Notes: a model not told the origin generated them from the sequence alone. DNA of 64,000 nucleotides from Paenibacillus sp. DCT19 (GCF_003268635.1 NZ_CP029639.1:6603064-6667063), one strand, 5' to 3'. Positions 1 to 7,851 are shown, numbered from the stretch's first letter. Made by a program: numbers and translations.

Positions 1-63
1 CTCTCCTATAGAAGTGCCGTTGAGTTCATCAACTGTAATCTCAGGAGTAAATGGTTTGCTCAT
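1..63 (-). CDS. Partial unknown protein, N-terminus only
   Basis: The first 21 codons of a minus-strand gene that leaves the window at base 1. It begins MSKPFTPEITVDELNGT. The ATG at 61-63 is preceded by AAGGGG at a good distance. It starts 16 bases after the stop of the upstream winged-helix gene, so the two are probably co-transcribed. Too little is visible to name a family. Confidence 0.55.
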   Translation of the reverse strand, partial: MSKPFTPEITVDELNGTSIGE

Positions 64-79
64 CAAAATTTCCCCTTGT

Positions 80-793
80 TTATTGAATAAAGCCCCATTT
101 AGAATTTTGGCATATTAAATCTCTACAAAGTCGAAGTCTTTGAAGTCTGAAATCAGAGTACTTATATGACTTATTCTTTTTAGGCTCAAAAAGAATTGTG
201 ACTGTACTGTTAGCACTTACACTCATCAAACCAATATTCGCATCCATAAATTTCTGCACAATTTCCGGTTTGAACTGCATTCCCTGATCCATAGCCACGT
301 AAGAGTAATCAGCAAAATTCAAGTTATATACTGCTTGATCTAATGCTTCTTGCCACTTAACAAGTTTGGCTTCTATAGCTACAACATATGTTGGCGAAAC
401 AGTGGACCAGCCCGTTGAAGAATAGGTATATTTGGATATCCGCTGAACCAGTTCAAGTTCCAAGAAACGATTTAAGTAAGAATCCTTAATTCTTTCAGGT
501 TTCATCCTCAAAATTTTGCTCAGCCGCTGTATTGATATCCCCTTTTGGTGTGTCATAAAAATAGCTAAGACATCTAGCTGAGACATGTTTAGCTTTTTTA
601 AAGAGCGTTTGTAATCATTGTTGTTTAAAGTGTTTGTATCCGCATGTATCGGAGCAAACAAGAGATCGACAATTCGATGATTCACTGGAAGCTCTTCTGC
701 AACAGCAATCAAGCTGTCCACCTCTTTATTTAGTAAAGTCTCGTATTGGGACTTAATGATAGGGATCATTTCCATCTCTAAAGCGAATTCCAT
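80..793 (-). CDS. Winged-helix protein with PD-(D/E)XK-like C-terminal domain
   Basis: Protein of 237 residues; ATG preceded by AGAGGT. Residues about 68-115 look like a winged-helix DNA-binding segment (SQLDVLAIF, then ISIQRLSKILRMKPERI). From about residue 135 there is a pattern AIEAKLVKWQEALDQA, then ADYSYVAM and later IGLMSV followed by a strand ending in EPKK. That spacing (E-x-K, W..AL.QA, D.SYVA, GL..V) resembles the restriction-endonuclease-like fold seen in many HTH/nuclease fusions. The assignment rests on motif resemblance only; a catalytic role is not established. It lies in the accessory segment left of the recombinase relic and is followed at once by the partial gene at 1-63. 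Confidence 0.6.
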   Translation of the reverse strand: MEFALEMEMIPIIKSQYETLLNKEVDSLIAVAEELPVNHRIVDLLFAPIHADTNTLNNNDYKRSLKKLNMSQLDVLAIFMTHQKGISIQRLSKILRMKPERIKDSYLNRFLELELVQRISKYTYSSTGWSTVSPTYVVAIEAKLVKWQEALDQAVYNLNFADYSYVAMDQGMQFKPEIVQKFMDANIGLMSVSANSTVTILFEPKKNKSYKYSDFRLQRLRLCRDLICQNSKWGFIQ

Positions 794-1128
794 AATAATT
801 ACCTCTTTCCGTTGGATTGTATCCAGCTTAGTAGTTAATTTGCCCTACAAATCCTCCGAATATAGTCCATAGTACCCCATTAGGGAAAAAGTGTAAATAC
901 CACCCTGTGATGGGATTATTGGGCGGTAAGTGAATGAAACTGTAGGCAGCTCTCCGCCACCCCCACTTTTCAGCGAATTATATATAAATTCAACATATAC
1001 TGGCCCATATCCTTGCTCACGCTCAGGCTTGACCTAATTATACTATTTCATATATTCGCTTTTTAATTATTTTGTAACAGAGGTACTATTCAGAATACCC
1101 AACCTCGCGGCGATAGACTATAGACAGC

Positions 1129-1166
1129 AAACAGCGGAAAAGACAACTGCATCCTCTCCGCTGTTT
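1129..1166 (-). terminator. Hairpin, probable terminator of the decayed gene
   Basis: AAACAGCGGA (1129-1138) and TCCGCTGTTT (1157-1166) form a perfect 10-bp stem. It lies 17 bases past the stop of the decayed minus-strand gene, where a terminator is expected, although the U tract is weak. Confidence 0.45.
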
Positions 1167-1182
1167 ATATTATTCATCCACA

Positions 1183-1347
1183 TTAATCTATCCGTATCCT
1201 CACGCTGTCTTCTTCAAGCTTCCCTCTCAGATTATCATTCTTTATTACATAGTGCATATTCAGAAAGTCTTTCTCACAAATCAGCCCCGCTTCTGGAGTA
1301 TTTTAATCTTCTGTGCTGAGAGTAACAAGTTCGTCAGAAAGCCTTTA
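1183..1347 (-). pseudogene. 3' remnant of an unknown gene with an in-frame stop
   Basis: Reading the minus strand in a single frame gives LSDELVTLSTED, a TAA stop (1303-1305), then NTPEAGLICEKDFLNMHYV and a further 20 residues ending VRIRID before TAA at 1183-1185. Composition and codon use look like real coding sequence on both sides of the internal stop, so this is probably the degraded end of a gene. Upstream of 1347 the frame is broken by further stops. No family is recognised. A hairpin follows directly. Confidence 0.4.
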
Positions 1348-1577
1348 TAATGACAATTTTACTTAAAGAATGAATTACTGTGCTTCTGAGAAACAACTTG
1401 GTAGTAATTTTAATTAAAGGCCTTGGCTTCCTCGAACCACCTACAAAAACACTACAAAAAAGCCATAATTACAGCTTGCTAACCTTCATCCAAGACGAAA
1501 AATGATGATCTCTTGCATAACTCAATCTATTTATTGTATAAAATCCTATTTTGTAACACAGTCCTGAATAAATAATA

Positions 1578-3014
1578 TCAATGTTCCTGTTCTTTGAGCA
1601 ATTGATAGATTTCCGTATGTCCTAATTCCTCAGCAATCTGAAGTATACTCTTCTCTCCTTCGATAAATCTGTTACTATCAGCTCCGTGTTTTAGCAATAG
1701 CTGCACCATGTTAATTGAGCCTAATTCTACTGCAATTTGGAGCGGTGAGGATAAAGGGGTTCCCATTTCAGGATCTGCTCCATGATCAAGCAATTGGCTC
1801 ACTAACTCTACTTCATCATCCTGAACAAGTATGGACAACGGGGTTTCTCCTCTGAAAAAGTAATCTGGATCAGCACCGTACTGAATTAAGAGGCTTATCA
1901 AAGCAACGTTTTTATTACGGGCAGCCGCTATTATTGATGAAGAATTGGCAGGATCGGCCCCTTGATCCAGCAAACGGACTACTTCATTATAATTATCATC
2001 GGCTACAGCATAGTACAAATCTTCATCGAGAGCATCACTTACATCTATAGAGTTTTCTGCCTGTTGTAATTGTCCTTTAATCACTCCCATAATTTCAATC
2101 AGATTCATATGGGCATATTTGCTGTCCCCATATAGGGCAATCACTAGCTCAGTTATAATCGGAGAATCCTGATCTATAATAATTGGAGTGCCATCCACTT
2201 GTAAATTTTCTTGTTCCCAGCTCTTCATCAAGCCTGCAACGATAACCACCAGACGTTCATACCCTACCATTTCACTCCAGTTATAACCGTTGATCTCAGT
2301 TGCAATAGCTGTCCATTCTTTCTTGTACTCAGTTGTGTCACTAGATGTAGAGTTCACCGTTGTTGCCAGAGATGTATTCATATTCTCAGTTTGCTCTCTT
2401 CGTATATTTTGACTCAGACTATCTGAAACAGCTCGGAAAGTTGTAAAGAAATTAAACATAAAGCTTATGATGGCAATGAGGGTTGGCAGAAGAATTAGTA
2501 TAAAAGGTAGAGCTAGATTGACGCCTCCTGCTTTGACAATATCACGTTCGCCTGATAAGACATGTTCAACAACTTGGTGGACACGGTCAATTTTACGTTT
2601 GGTATGACGTAAGTAAAGTTGATTGCCTGTTGTACCGATTATCACTTTGAAGATACTATACATGACTGTACCTGTTATTACTGGGGCGACCAATGAGTTA
2701 GACATGTTTGATACCATAGTTCCAATTAAATAAATGCTAAAGTAAACCACTGCTAGGTAGATAAAGAAGTACCTATACATTCTTCTGTAGAGCAACCAGT
2801 AGAAATCAAAGATAAACGCTGCCCAGTTCCATGCACTGTCCTCTCTCCATTTTTGTAGATATGTATCTTCATTCTTGCCAATGAATAAGGACAACTCCCC
2901 TTCGGATATCCCCATAATCATTTCTTCAGTAGTTGGCACATCATCCGTATTTTCTTCATTCAACTGAGACAGCACATACCAAATATCTGAGTCTTCCAGT
3001 TTACGATGATTCAT
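1578..3014 (-). CDS. DUF2628-like membrane protein with C-terminal ankyrin repeats
   Basis: Protein of 478 residues. Residues about 60-100 (WNWAAFIFDFYWLLYRRMYR, then a hydrophobic helix) match the DUF2628 type of small membrane domain, in which a Trp-rich stretch precedes membrane helices. A further membrane helix lies near residues 165-190 (LALPFILILLPTLIAIISFM). Residues about 330-478 hold at least four ankyrin repeats (ALDEDLYYAVADDNYNEVVR, then repeats with LLDQGADP, LIQYGADP, LLDHGADP and LLKHGADS), so this part is likely to bind a protein partner. It lies in the accessory region left of rlmH. The fusion suggests a membrane-tethered interaction module; its target is unknown. Confidence 0.75.
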   Translation of the reverse strand: MNHRKLEDSDIWYVLSQLNEENTDDVPTTEEMIMGISEGELSLFIGKNEDTYLQKWREDSAWNWAAFIFDFYWLLYRRMYRYFFIYLAVVYFSIYLIGTMVSNMSNSLVAPVITGTVMYSIFKVIIGTTGNQLYLRHTKRKIDRVHQVVEHVLSGERDIVKAGGVNLALPFILILLPTLIAIISFMFNFFTTFRAVSDSLSQNIRREQTENMNTSLATTVNSTSSDTTEYKKEWTAIATEINGYNWSEMVGYERLVVIVAGLMKSWEQENLQVDGTPIIIDQDSPIITELVIALYGDSKYAHMNLIEIMGVIKGQLQQAENSIDVSDALDEDLYYAVADDNYNEVVRLLDQGADPANSSSIIAAARNKNVALISLLIQYGADPDYFFRGETPLSILVQDDEVELVSQLLDHGADPEMGTPLSSPLQIAVELGSINMVQLLLKHGADSNRFIEGEKSILQIAEELGHTEIYQLLKEQEH

Positions 3015-3035
3015 CTTGTCGCCTCCGTCATTGAT

Positions 3036-3064
3036 AAAAAACGGACTGGTTTCAGCCCGTTTTA
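3036..3064 (-). terminator. Terminator after the propeller-like fragment
   Basis: On the minus strand an ACGGGCT/AGTCCGT stem is followed by TTTTTTAT, 11 bases past the stop at 3075. Confidence 0.6.
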
Positions 3065-3074
3065 TAAAATATTG

Positions 3075-3875
3075 CTACAGATTGATTCTGCGGATGGACT
3101 TGCTGTTGTCGTCATAAAAAATAACATTTCCTTTTACGAATGTAATCATATTACCGTCTGTTGCCATCTCGTAGACAGTGTCAGCCATAGTCATGTACAT
3201 TTTCCCGTTGTAAGTAGAAACGCTATCATACCGGCTACCATCATACTCAACGATCTTTTTCACTTTCACAGGAAACCTTTGCAGATCATACATCTTACTT
3301 CGGCCAAACACATATAGATTGTTAGCTGTTGCATGTGCGGCTGCTACAGGAGCATATCCATAGTAGTCCGTCAGATCAATTGCGTTGTAGGTCGTACTAC
3401 TGACTACTTGCTCGACTTGCGATTGATTCAATTTCCCTTCAAAGATATTCAATTCGTGACTGGCTGTGACACCATACATAACGCTCTCAGCATCGGGGAA
3501 CGCAATGAAGTCCATATAACGGGCTGCGACATGGTTAACATCATACGTAGCTACGCTGATGCTGTTGGTGATGTCGTAAAGGATTGTGGCAGTTGAATGT
3601 CCTGAAAATACTATTGCGGCGAGATACAGTTTGCCACTCGCTGAATTATAGGCAAGTTTGAGGGGCGTCAGGTCTTTATAGTCATAGTGTTTCGTTTTCC
3701 CGTCGGCATCCTTGTAGTTCCAATTGAAATCCTGATTGATCGTTTTGAATGTCTCTATCGTTCCGTTAGAACTGTTAAATTTACGTATCTTCAATTTCTG
3801 ACTATCTAGGAAATAGATGTTGTTGCTCTTGTCCACAACCATGCTGTCAATCTGGTTAATCTTCTCTGTTCGCAC
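3075..3875 (-). pseudogene. Beta-propeller-like protein, 5' end missing
   Basis: The open frame encodes 266 residues beginning at a GTG that has no usable ribosome binding site. The first residues (RTEKINQIDSMVVDKSNNIY) read as an NHL/WD-type blade (VDKSNNIYFLD) rather than a protein start. Further blade-like segments follow (PLKLAYNSASGKLYLAAIVF, TANNLYVFGRSKMYDL, STYNGKMYMTMADTVYEM). There is no signal peptide although such proteins are usually secreted. The upstream sequence changes at about 3870-3880 into the recombinase fragment on the opposite strand. The simplest reading is a gene truncated at its 5' end by a deletion or recombination; the terminator after it is intact. Confidence 0.6.
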
Positions 3876-4626
3876 AGGGCCATCAAAAGGACAAACATAT
3901 CGATACTATATCTGCGGACAATTTCATAACAAAGGAAAAACTGTTTGTCGCTCCAATAGTATTCGAGCGGATGTGGCCGAGAAGCAGTTGCTTGAGGATC
4001 TTGTCCGTATCGCTTCTCGACCAGAAATCACTCATCAATTGGCATATAATATTAACAAGATTCGCTCCCATACAGATGCTCCCTTGCAGGCAGAGAAGAA
4101 AGCTATCTTGGATGAGCTGAACACTGCAAGCAAGAAGCTTCAAAAGCTCAAAGACAAACTACTGGAAAATCTTGAGCTAGTCCCTATTCTCAAGCCTGAG
4201 CTTATGAAAGTCCATACGAAACATGAACAGTTACACAAAAACCTTGAAGCTGTGGAAGCAAAGATTGCCGAGGACAACAGTACTTTAGTAGATGCAGATG
4301 CTCTGTATAATCTCCTAATACTCATAAAAGACAAATTGATTACTTTGGATGCCGAAGAACAAAAAGTTCTATTGCGATTGATGGTCGAGAGTATCCAAAT
4401 TACTATGGAAGCTCCCCGTAGTTTAGGACGGCAGGTGAAAAAAATAAACTTACATTTCGATTTCACATTTGAAGATGAGGCCCGACACTCCTTCGACTTA
4501 CTTGAACGCCTGTCATCGGGCAAAACATTGGACTTCATTGCTCCGGTTGAACCGTGGATGCTTGATCCAAGTATTAATTTGAAAATAGAAAGGGATTCCA
4601 TTATGGAGTCCCTTTCTATTTTACCC
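3876..4626 (+). pseudogene. Large serine recombinase, C-terminal fragment
   Basis: The frame opens inside the zinc-ribbon region of the large serine recombinase family (QTYRYYICGQFHNKGKTVC, then RSNSI) and continues through a long charged coiled coil (KKAILDELNTASKKLQKLKD and onward) to a C-terminal strand region (KKINLHFDFTFEDE). The resolvase catalytic domain and most of the recombinase domain are absent, so the fragment cannot act. No stop codon is found before the hairpin at 4582-4622; the frame runs on as antisense of rlmH, which argues for decay. It lies tail to tail with rlmH, the integration gene of SCC elements, whose Ccr integrases belong to this same family. The 5' boundary coincides with the broken propeller gene. 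Confidence 0.7.
4582..4622. terminator. Bidirectional hairpin between recombinase relic and rlmH
   Basis: Two 20-base arms (4582-4601 and 4603-4622) pair with one G-T position. The arms end in AAAA and TTTT, so the stem can terminate transcription in either direction. It starts 5 bases past the rlmH stop. Confidence 0.75.
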
Positions 4627-5106
4627 TTAAAGGCGATACGGTTCATTCCGATTGATCTTCACTGCGCGATAAATCTGCTCCGCCAACACCAGCCGCATAA
4701 GCTGATGCGGCAGGGTCATGCGCCCGAAGCTCAAGCGCTGCTTCGCGCGGCGCAGCACCTCATCGGAGAGCCCATGGCTTCCTCCGATGACAAACACGAC
4801 ATGGCTCGTCCCATACGTGCCGAGCTTGTCGATCTCCATAGCCAGCTCCTCGGAACTCCAGAGCTGGCCATCCAATGCGAGCGCGACAACATGCGCCTCG
4901 CTCTTCACATGCGCGAGGATGCGTTCGCCCTCGCGCTCCTTCACCGCCCGTACCTCTGCTTCGCTCAGGGTATCGGGCGCTTTCTCATCTGGGACCTCGA
5001 TCATCTGAAACTTGATGTACGGGGCGAGCCGCTTGGCATATTCCTGAATGCCGAGCGTTAAATATTTTTCCTTCAATTTGCCTACGCCAATAATTTGAAT
5101 CAACAT
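4627..5106 (-). CDS. rlmH: 23S rRNA (pseudouridine1915-N3)-methyltransferase
   Basis: Protein of 159 residues, the family's normal length. RlmH is a SPOUT-class enzyme that methylates pseudouridine 1915 in helix 69 of 23S rRNA on assembled ribosomes, using S-adenosylmethionine. Visible family features are [16 protein letters not shown] at the start, PDEKAP, the knot region [15 protein letters not shown], and [19 protein letters not shown] near the end. The last residues read INRNEPYRL, whereas the familiar ending (for example in Bacillus subtilis) is NRGEPYHK. The 3' codons are where SCC elements integrate in staphylococci, so this ending may mark a past integration. AGGAGG precedes the ATG. 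Confidence 0.96.
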   Translation of the reverse strand: MLIQIIGVGKLKEKYLTLGIQEYAKRLAPYIKFQMIEVPDEKAPDTLSEAEVRAVKEREGERILAHVKSEAHVVALALDGQLWSSEELAMEIDKLGTYGTSHVVFVIGGSHGLSDEVLRRAKQRLSFGRMTLPHQLMRLVLAEQIYRAVKINRNEPYRL

Positions 5107-5218
5107 GGATATCCATTCCTCCTAAATGTCCTGCAAAAGAATCTATAAGTAAGATGCATCACCGCATCGTTTAATCTACCTGTTTCAGCTACACGTTATA
5201 TCTTCGCATCCCAATATT

Positions 5219-5413
5219 CTAACGAACCCCACACACCTTATTTAGCCCATTTTAGCTTCTTATAAAATCTAACGAATCTCACACACGCTATCGCAGTAGA
5301 AACAAGCGTTTCCCACCACTTTCAAGGTCATTTCATTAAAATAGCATGCCTGCGATTCGTTAGATTTCAACCAGGGAGTATTAGCACCATATAAGAGGTC
5401 TCAGATTCGTTAG
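5219..5413. repeat. Four-unit intergenic repeat, copy A
   Basis: The 8-mer CTAACGAA occurs at 5219 and 5269 in forward orientation and its reverse complement TTCGTTAG at 5356 and 5406. Each 8-mer heads a longer unit resembling CTAACGAATCTCACACACG followed by CTTAT. Spacing of the starts is 50, 87 and 50 bases. The whole element is a nested imperfect palindrome that could fold as DNA or RNA. A second copy with the same spacing lies at 12930-13125. No coding capacity. Confidence 0.75.
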
Positions 5414-5703
5414 AGCTCCACAGTTACTCTACTGCACAGCTACTATAATGCTACTGCAAAGTTACCACCATACTACAGCACACAACGCTATCACTCACCC
5501 GACACAACTCCCACCTCAAAGTAGGCTTCCACTACGCGGCTAAGCACCCTATCATTATTACCTCAATTCATTGTTGATCGGCAAGGCGCTAGCCATCTTC
5601 CACGACCAACTCGTTAAGGCGCACGCCAGACAGGACACGCACATGTTGCACTTAGGCTTCTTCGTCCCCACCCCATCACTCCAACGCCCCATCTTCTCCT
5701 ACC
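5414..5703. other. Intergenic, nothing recognised
   Basis: Between repeat copy A and the terminator of the CxxH/CxxC gene. The long plus-strand frame running through it from 5571 is not protein-like and is antisense to the real short gene. Nothing else is seen. Confidence 0.5.
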
Positions 5704-5734
5704 AAAAAAGCAAAAAGAGCGCTCAACACGCTCT
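5704..5734 (-). terminator. Terminator after the CxxH/CxxC gene
   Basis: On the minus strand an AGAGCG/CGCTCT stem with a 7-base loop is followed by TTTTTGCTTTTTT, about 100 bases past the stop at 5838. Confidence 0.7.
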
Positions 5735-5837
5735 CTTCGCTCCTTGCTGTGATGTTCATACCGGATGGAAAGTGAGTTCCAGCGGAGAAGTGCCACCTAT
5801 AGTGACGCCTTCTGCCGCCTTCAATTCCTACAGTACG

Positions 5838-6005
5838 CTAAACGACAAGAAATTCCGCATGCTGCTCGCACTCAGCGCACTTCGCAGGCGGATCCCAGTC
5901 GGCAAATTCCGTCTCCTTCAAATCCACGATATCTGGAGCGTCCTCATACTCATCGACAAACTTGTCGATCGCAATGTCCACGTGTTCTTTGCATACAACG
6001 TACAT
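5838..6005 (-). CDS. CxxH/CxxC mini-protein (BA_5709-type)
   Basis: A 55-residue protein beginning MYVVCKEHVDIAIDKFVDEY and ending CAECEQHAEFLVV. The CKEH near the start and CAEC near the end give the CxxH and CxxC pair that defines the small BA_5709-like family, and the acidic middle is also typical; the four ligands probably bind one zinc ion. In Bacillus this family sits next to rlmH, as it does here, with the repeat element in between. AAAGG lies about 12 bases before the ATG. An in-frame ATG four codons upstream (MLERM) is possible but lacks a proper ribosome binding site. Role unknown. The plus-strand frame over the same bases is its shadow. Confidence 0.85.
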   Translation of the reverse strand: MYVVCKEHVDIAIDKFVDEYEDAPDIVDLKETEFADWDPPAKCAECEQHAEFLVV

Positions 6006-6205
6006 CCGTTCAAGCATCCTTTCTGTAACCAGCTATGCTCCCGATTCACAACCGCTTATCCATATAGGATAGCCACTTCTCTGTTCTATCACACCTGGGA
6101 CGTAAAAGAAACCCCTTATAGAATATTCCCGCATAGATCGGTTGAAAATACATAGCCAAAATGAACCAGCCCCAGCTAAGGTGGACGCTCACCCACCACA
6201 TCCAA

Positions 6206-6249
6206 ACACAAAAACAACACCCCTCCCCTAACTAAAGGGGCAGATGTTG
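6206..6249 (-). terminator. Terminator after the MBL-fold lipoprotein gene
   Basis: On the minus strand a CAACATCTGCCCCT arm pairs with AGGGGAGGGGTGTTG and is followed by TTTTTGTG. It lies about 85 bases past the stop at 6334. Confidence 0.6.
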
Positions 6250-6333
6250 CTCTTGAGTTCACTGCCTATGCCATATTAGAACAAGATTCATCAATCTAAC
6301 CATGGAAAAAACCATGCCTTAATTTATGTCCTC

Positions 6334-7314
6334 TTATGGCCAAGAAATTTCACCTTTGATCACCTGAGCACTCGTTTCCAAATCACCTGTATTGGTGAAG
6401 TCCGGATACGCCTTTTCCATTGTTGCAATTAGCTCTTTGGAATCTTTGGCTTTCTCTGCTTCTGCTTCAAACTTTGCAATATAATCGCGGGTAAACGTTA
6501 CACTGGATAGATCTCCGGCACTGGTTCCCACATAGTGACCTGGGATCACTCGCTCAGGGTTCAGAGCAGTAATTTCATCCAACAGTTCACGCCACTCATT
6601 ACGGCTCTCTGGTGTTTGATTATCTGCCATCCAGACATGTACGTTCTCGTACACAGGAACGCCGCCCAGAACCGTTTTAATGGATGGGATCCACAGGAAG
6701 GTGTGCGACGGATCAGAACCATCCAGACCAATGATATCAACGGCTTGTCCATCTACTGTGAACTGTTTGCCGTCGAAGACATCAGGAACAATCTGTGCTG
6801 TTGGCGCATTTTCCTTCAGAATTGGGTTCCAGTAATCATTCTTCACTTGGATCGTTTCCTTAATGCCTTCCACTGTTCCCGGCGTTGCGACAATCTTCAC
6901 ATCTGGGAATGCTTCACGGATGACCGACAGACCGAAGTAATAATCTGGATCTTTATGGCTGATAAATACGGTCGTAAGTTTCTTACCTGTATCCTTAATC
7001 ATTTTCACCAGTTGCTCCGCATCATTCTTCTGGAACTGGGCATCGACGAGCACCACCTCAGTAGGCCCTTCAATCAGGTTAGAGGAAACACCAAAAATAC
7101 TTTTCTCCCCTGGATTAAATGTGGTCACTTTAAGCTCAGACGTTGATGTATCTGCTTCATCGCCCGTTGTATTGTTAGCACCGGCCACGTTGGACGAGGT
7201 GTCTGTCGTATTTTCGGTTTTACTTGCTGTACTTGTACAAGCGCTCAAAATTAACATGATACTGAGGAGTAGCATGACTCCAATGGATAATTTTTTACGA
7301 AACACTTTATTCAT
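6334..7314 (-). CDS. MBL-fold-like lipoprotein with degenerate metal site
   Basis: Protein of 326 residues. The signal peptide ends in the lipobox ILSAC, so it should be anchored to the outer face of the membrane; a Ser/Thr/Asn-rich linker follows (to about residue 60). The rest has the metallo-beta-lactamase-fold order: FGVSSNLIEGPTEVVLVDAQ, TTVFISHKDPDYYFGLSV, DPSHTFLWIPSIKTVLGG and NPERVIPGHYVGT. The canonical HxHxDH metal motif reads HKDPDY here, so two of the usual His ligands are absent while the downstream His positions remain. It may bind a single metal, or the fold may have been reused. Substrate unknown. Its upstream region carries unusual repeats and tandem dyads. Confidence 0.75.
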   Translation of the reverse strand: MNKVFRKKLSIGVMLLLSIMLILSACTSTASKTENTTDTSSNVAGANNTTGDEADTSTSELKVTTFNPGEKSIFGVSSNLIEGPTEVVLVDAQFQKNDAEQLVKMIKDTGKKLTTVFISHKDPDYYFGLSVIREAFPDVKIVATPGTVEGIKETIQVKNDYWNPILKENAPTAQIVPDVFDGKQFTVDGQAVDIIGLDGSDPSHTFLWIPSIKTVLGGVPVYENVHVWMADNQTPESRNEWRELLDEITALNPERVIPGHYVGTSAGDLSSVTFTRDYIAKFEAEAEKAKDSKELIATMEKAYPDFTNTGDLETSAQVIKGEISWP

Positions 7315-7369
7315 CTTCCTCTCATAATACTGTCGCCAGTTAGATTAATAAGGCACAGTGCAGTATGTT

Positions 7370-7500
7370 TTTAATTTTGGTTTTGCATTTTTGGTTAAAC
7401 GTCTTATCTTTGCTTTTTGGATTTTGCTCTTTAGATTTTGCTTTTTGGGTTAGCGTTTTGCTTACCCTTTTTGGATATTACATTTTAATCTAGCTTTTGC
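7370..7500. repeat. Degenerate short tandem repeat
   Basis: Plus-strand units such as TTTTGCATTTTTGG, TTTGCTTTTTGGA, TTTTGCTCTTTAGA, TTTTGCTTTTTGGG and TTTTGCTTACCCTTTTTGG recur about five times, giving a strongly T/A-skewed tract. On the transcribed strand this reads as repeated AAAAAGCAAAA. It lies between the dyads and the lipoprotein start, so it may be part of a leader. Confidence 0.5.
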
Positions 7501-7634
7501 TCCTACGATGTCTACATTTCAAACCTTGACTTCACATTTGACATTGAATGACGGACATAGTCGGTTCATAACACACAATGCAATACACACAACGCTCTCT
7601 TACTTTGATCAAACAAGACCCCTTCCCACTTTTA

Positions 7635-7682
7635 TGTAACTACTACAGTTACAACTTTTAATATGTAACTATTATAGTTACA
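7635..7682. promoter_or_regulatory. Tandem palindromic operators
   Basis: TGTAACTACTACAGTTACA (7635-7653) and TGTAACTATTATAGTTACA (7664-7682) are two near-identical dyads of TGTAACT/AGTTACA, 29 bases apart centre to centre (about 2.8 helical turns). Each is followed by the same ACTT. The form is that of a site for a dimeric repressor of the MarR/HxlR/TetR kind; the cognate regulator is not in the window. Confidence 0.6.
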
Positions 7683-7798
7683 ACTTAAGTTTCATGTCAA
7701 GGACTTATCTCTACAATTTTTTAAAAATCAAACATTATAGCTCACCTCTCTACTAAGCACCATCCATACCAAAGGTGAGTATTCATCGAGAACATCAC

Positions 7799-7829
7799 AA
7801 AAAAACCAACCAGAATATCCTGATTGGTT
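7799..7829 (-). terminator. Terminator after the DUF3862-like lipoprotein gene
   Basis: On the minus strand AACCAATCAG pairs with CTGGTTGGTT and runs into TTTTTTTG, 23 bases past the stop at 7852. Confidence 0.8.
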
Positions 7830-7851
7830 CCCTTCATAAACCCATTTTCTA

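Larger units (their letters stand above)
794..1577. other. Intergenic stretch with a decayed gene and a hairpin
   Basis: About 780 bases with no intact gene. It holds the decayed minus-strand coding fragment at 1183-1347 and the hairpin at 1129-1166 described separately. The remainder is AT-rich, with no recognised signal. Confidence 0.6.
7315..7798. other. Upstream region of the MBL-like lipoprotein gene
   Basis: No gene is seen. It contains a degenerate tandem repeat (7370-7500) and two tandem 19-bp dyads (7635-7682), each described separately. Confidence 0.6.

Noticed and set aside
5571..6155. Plus-strand frame of 194 codons
   Set aside because: It covers the real minus-strand CxxH/CxxC gene and its terminator, has no ribosome binding site and no protein-like pattern.
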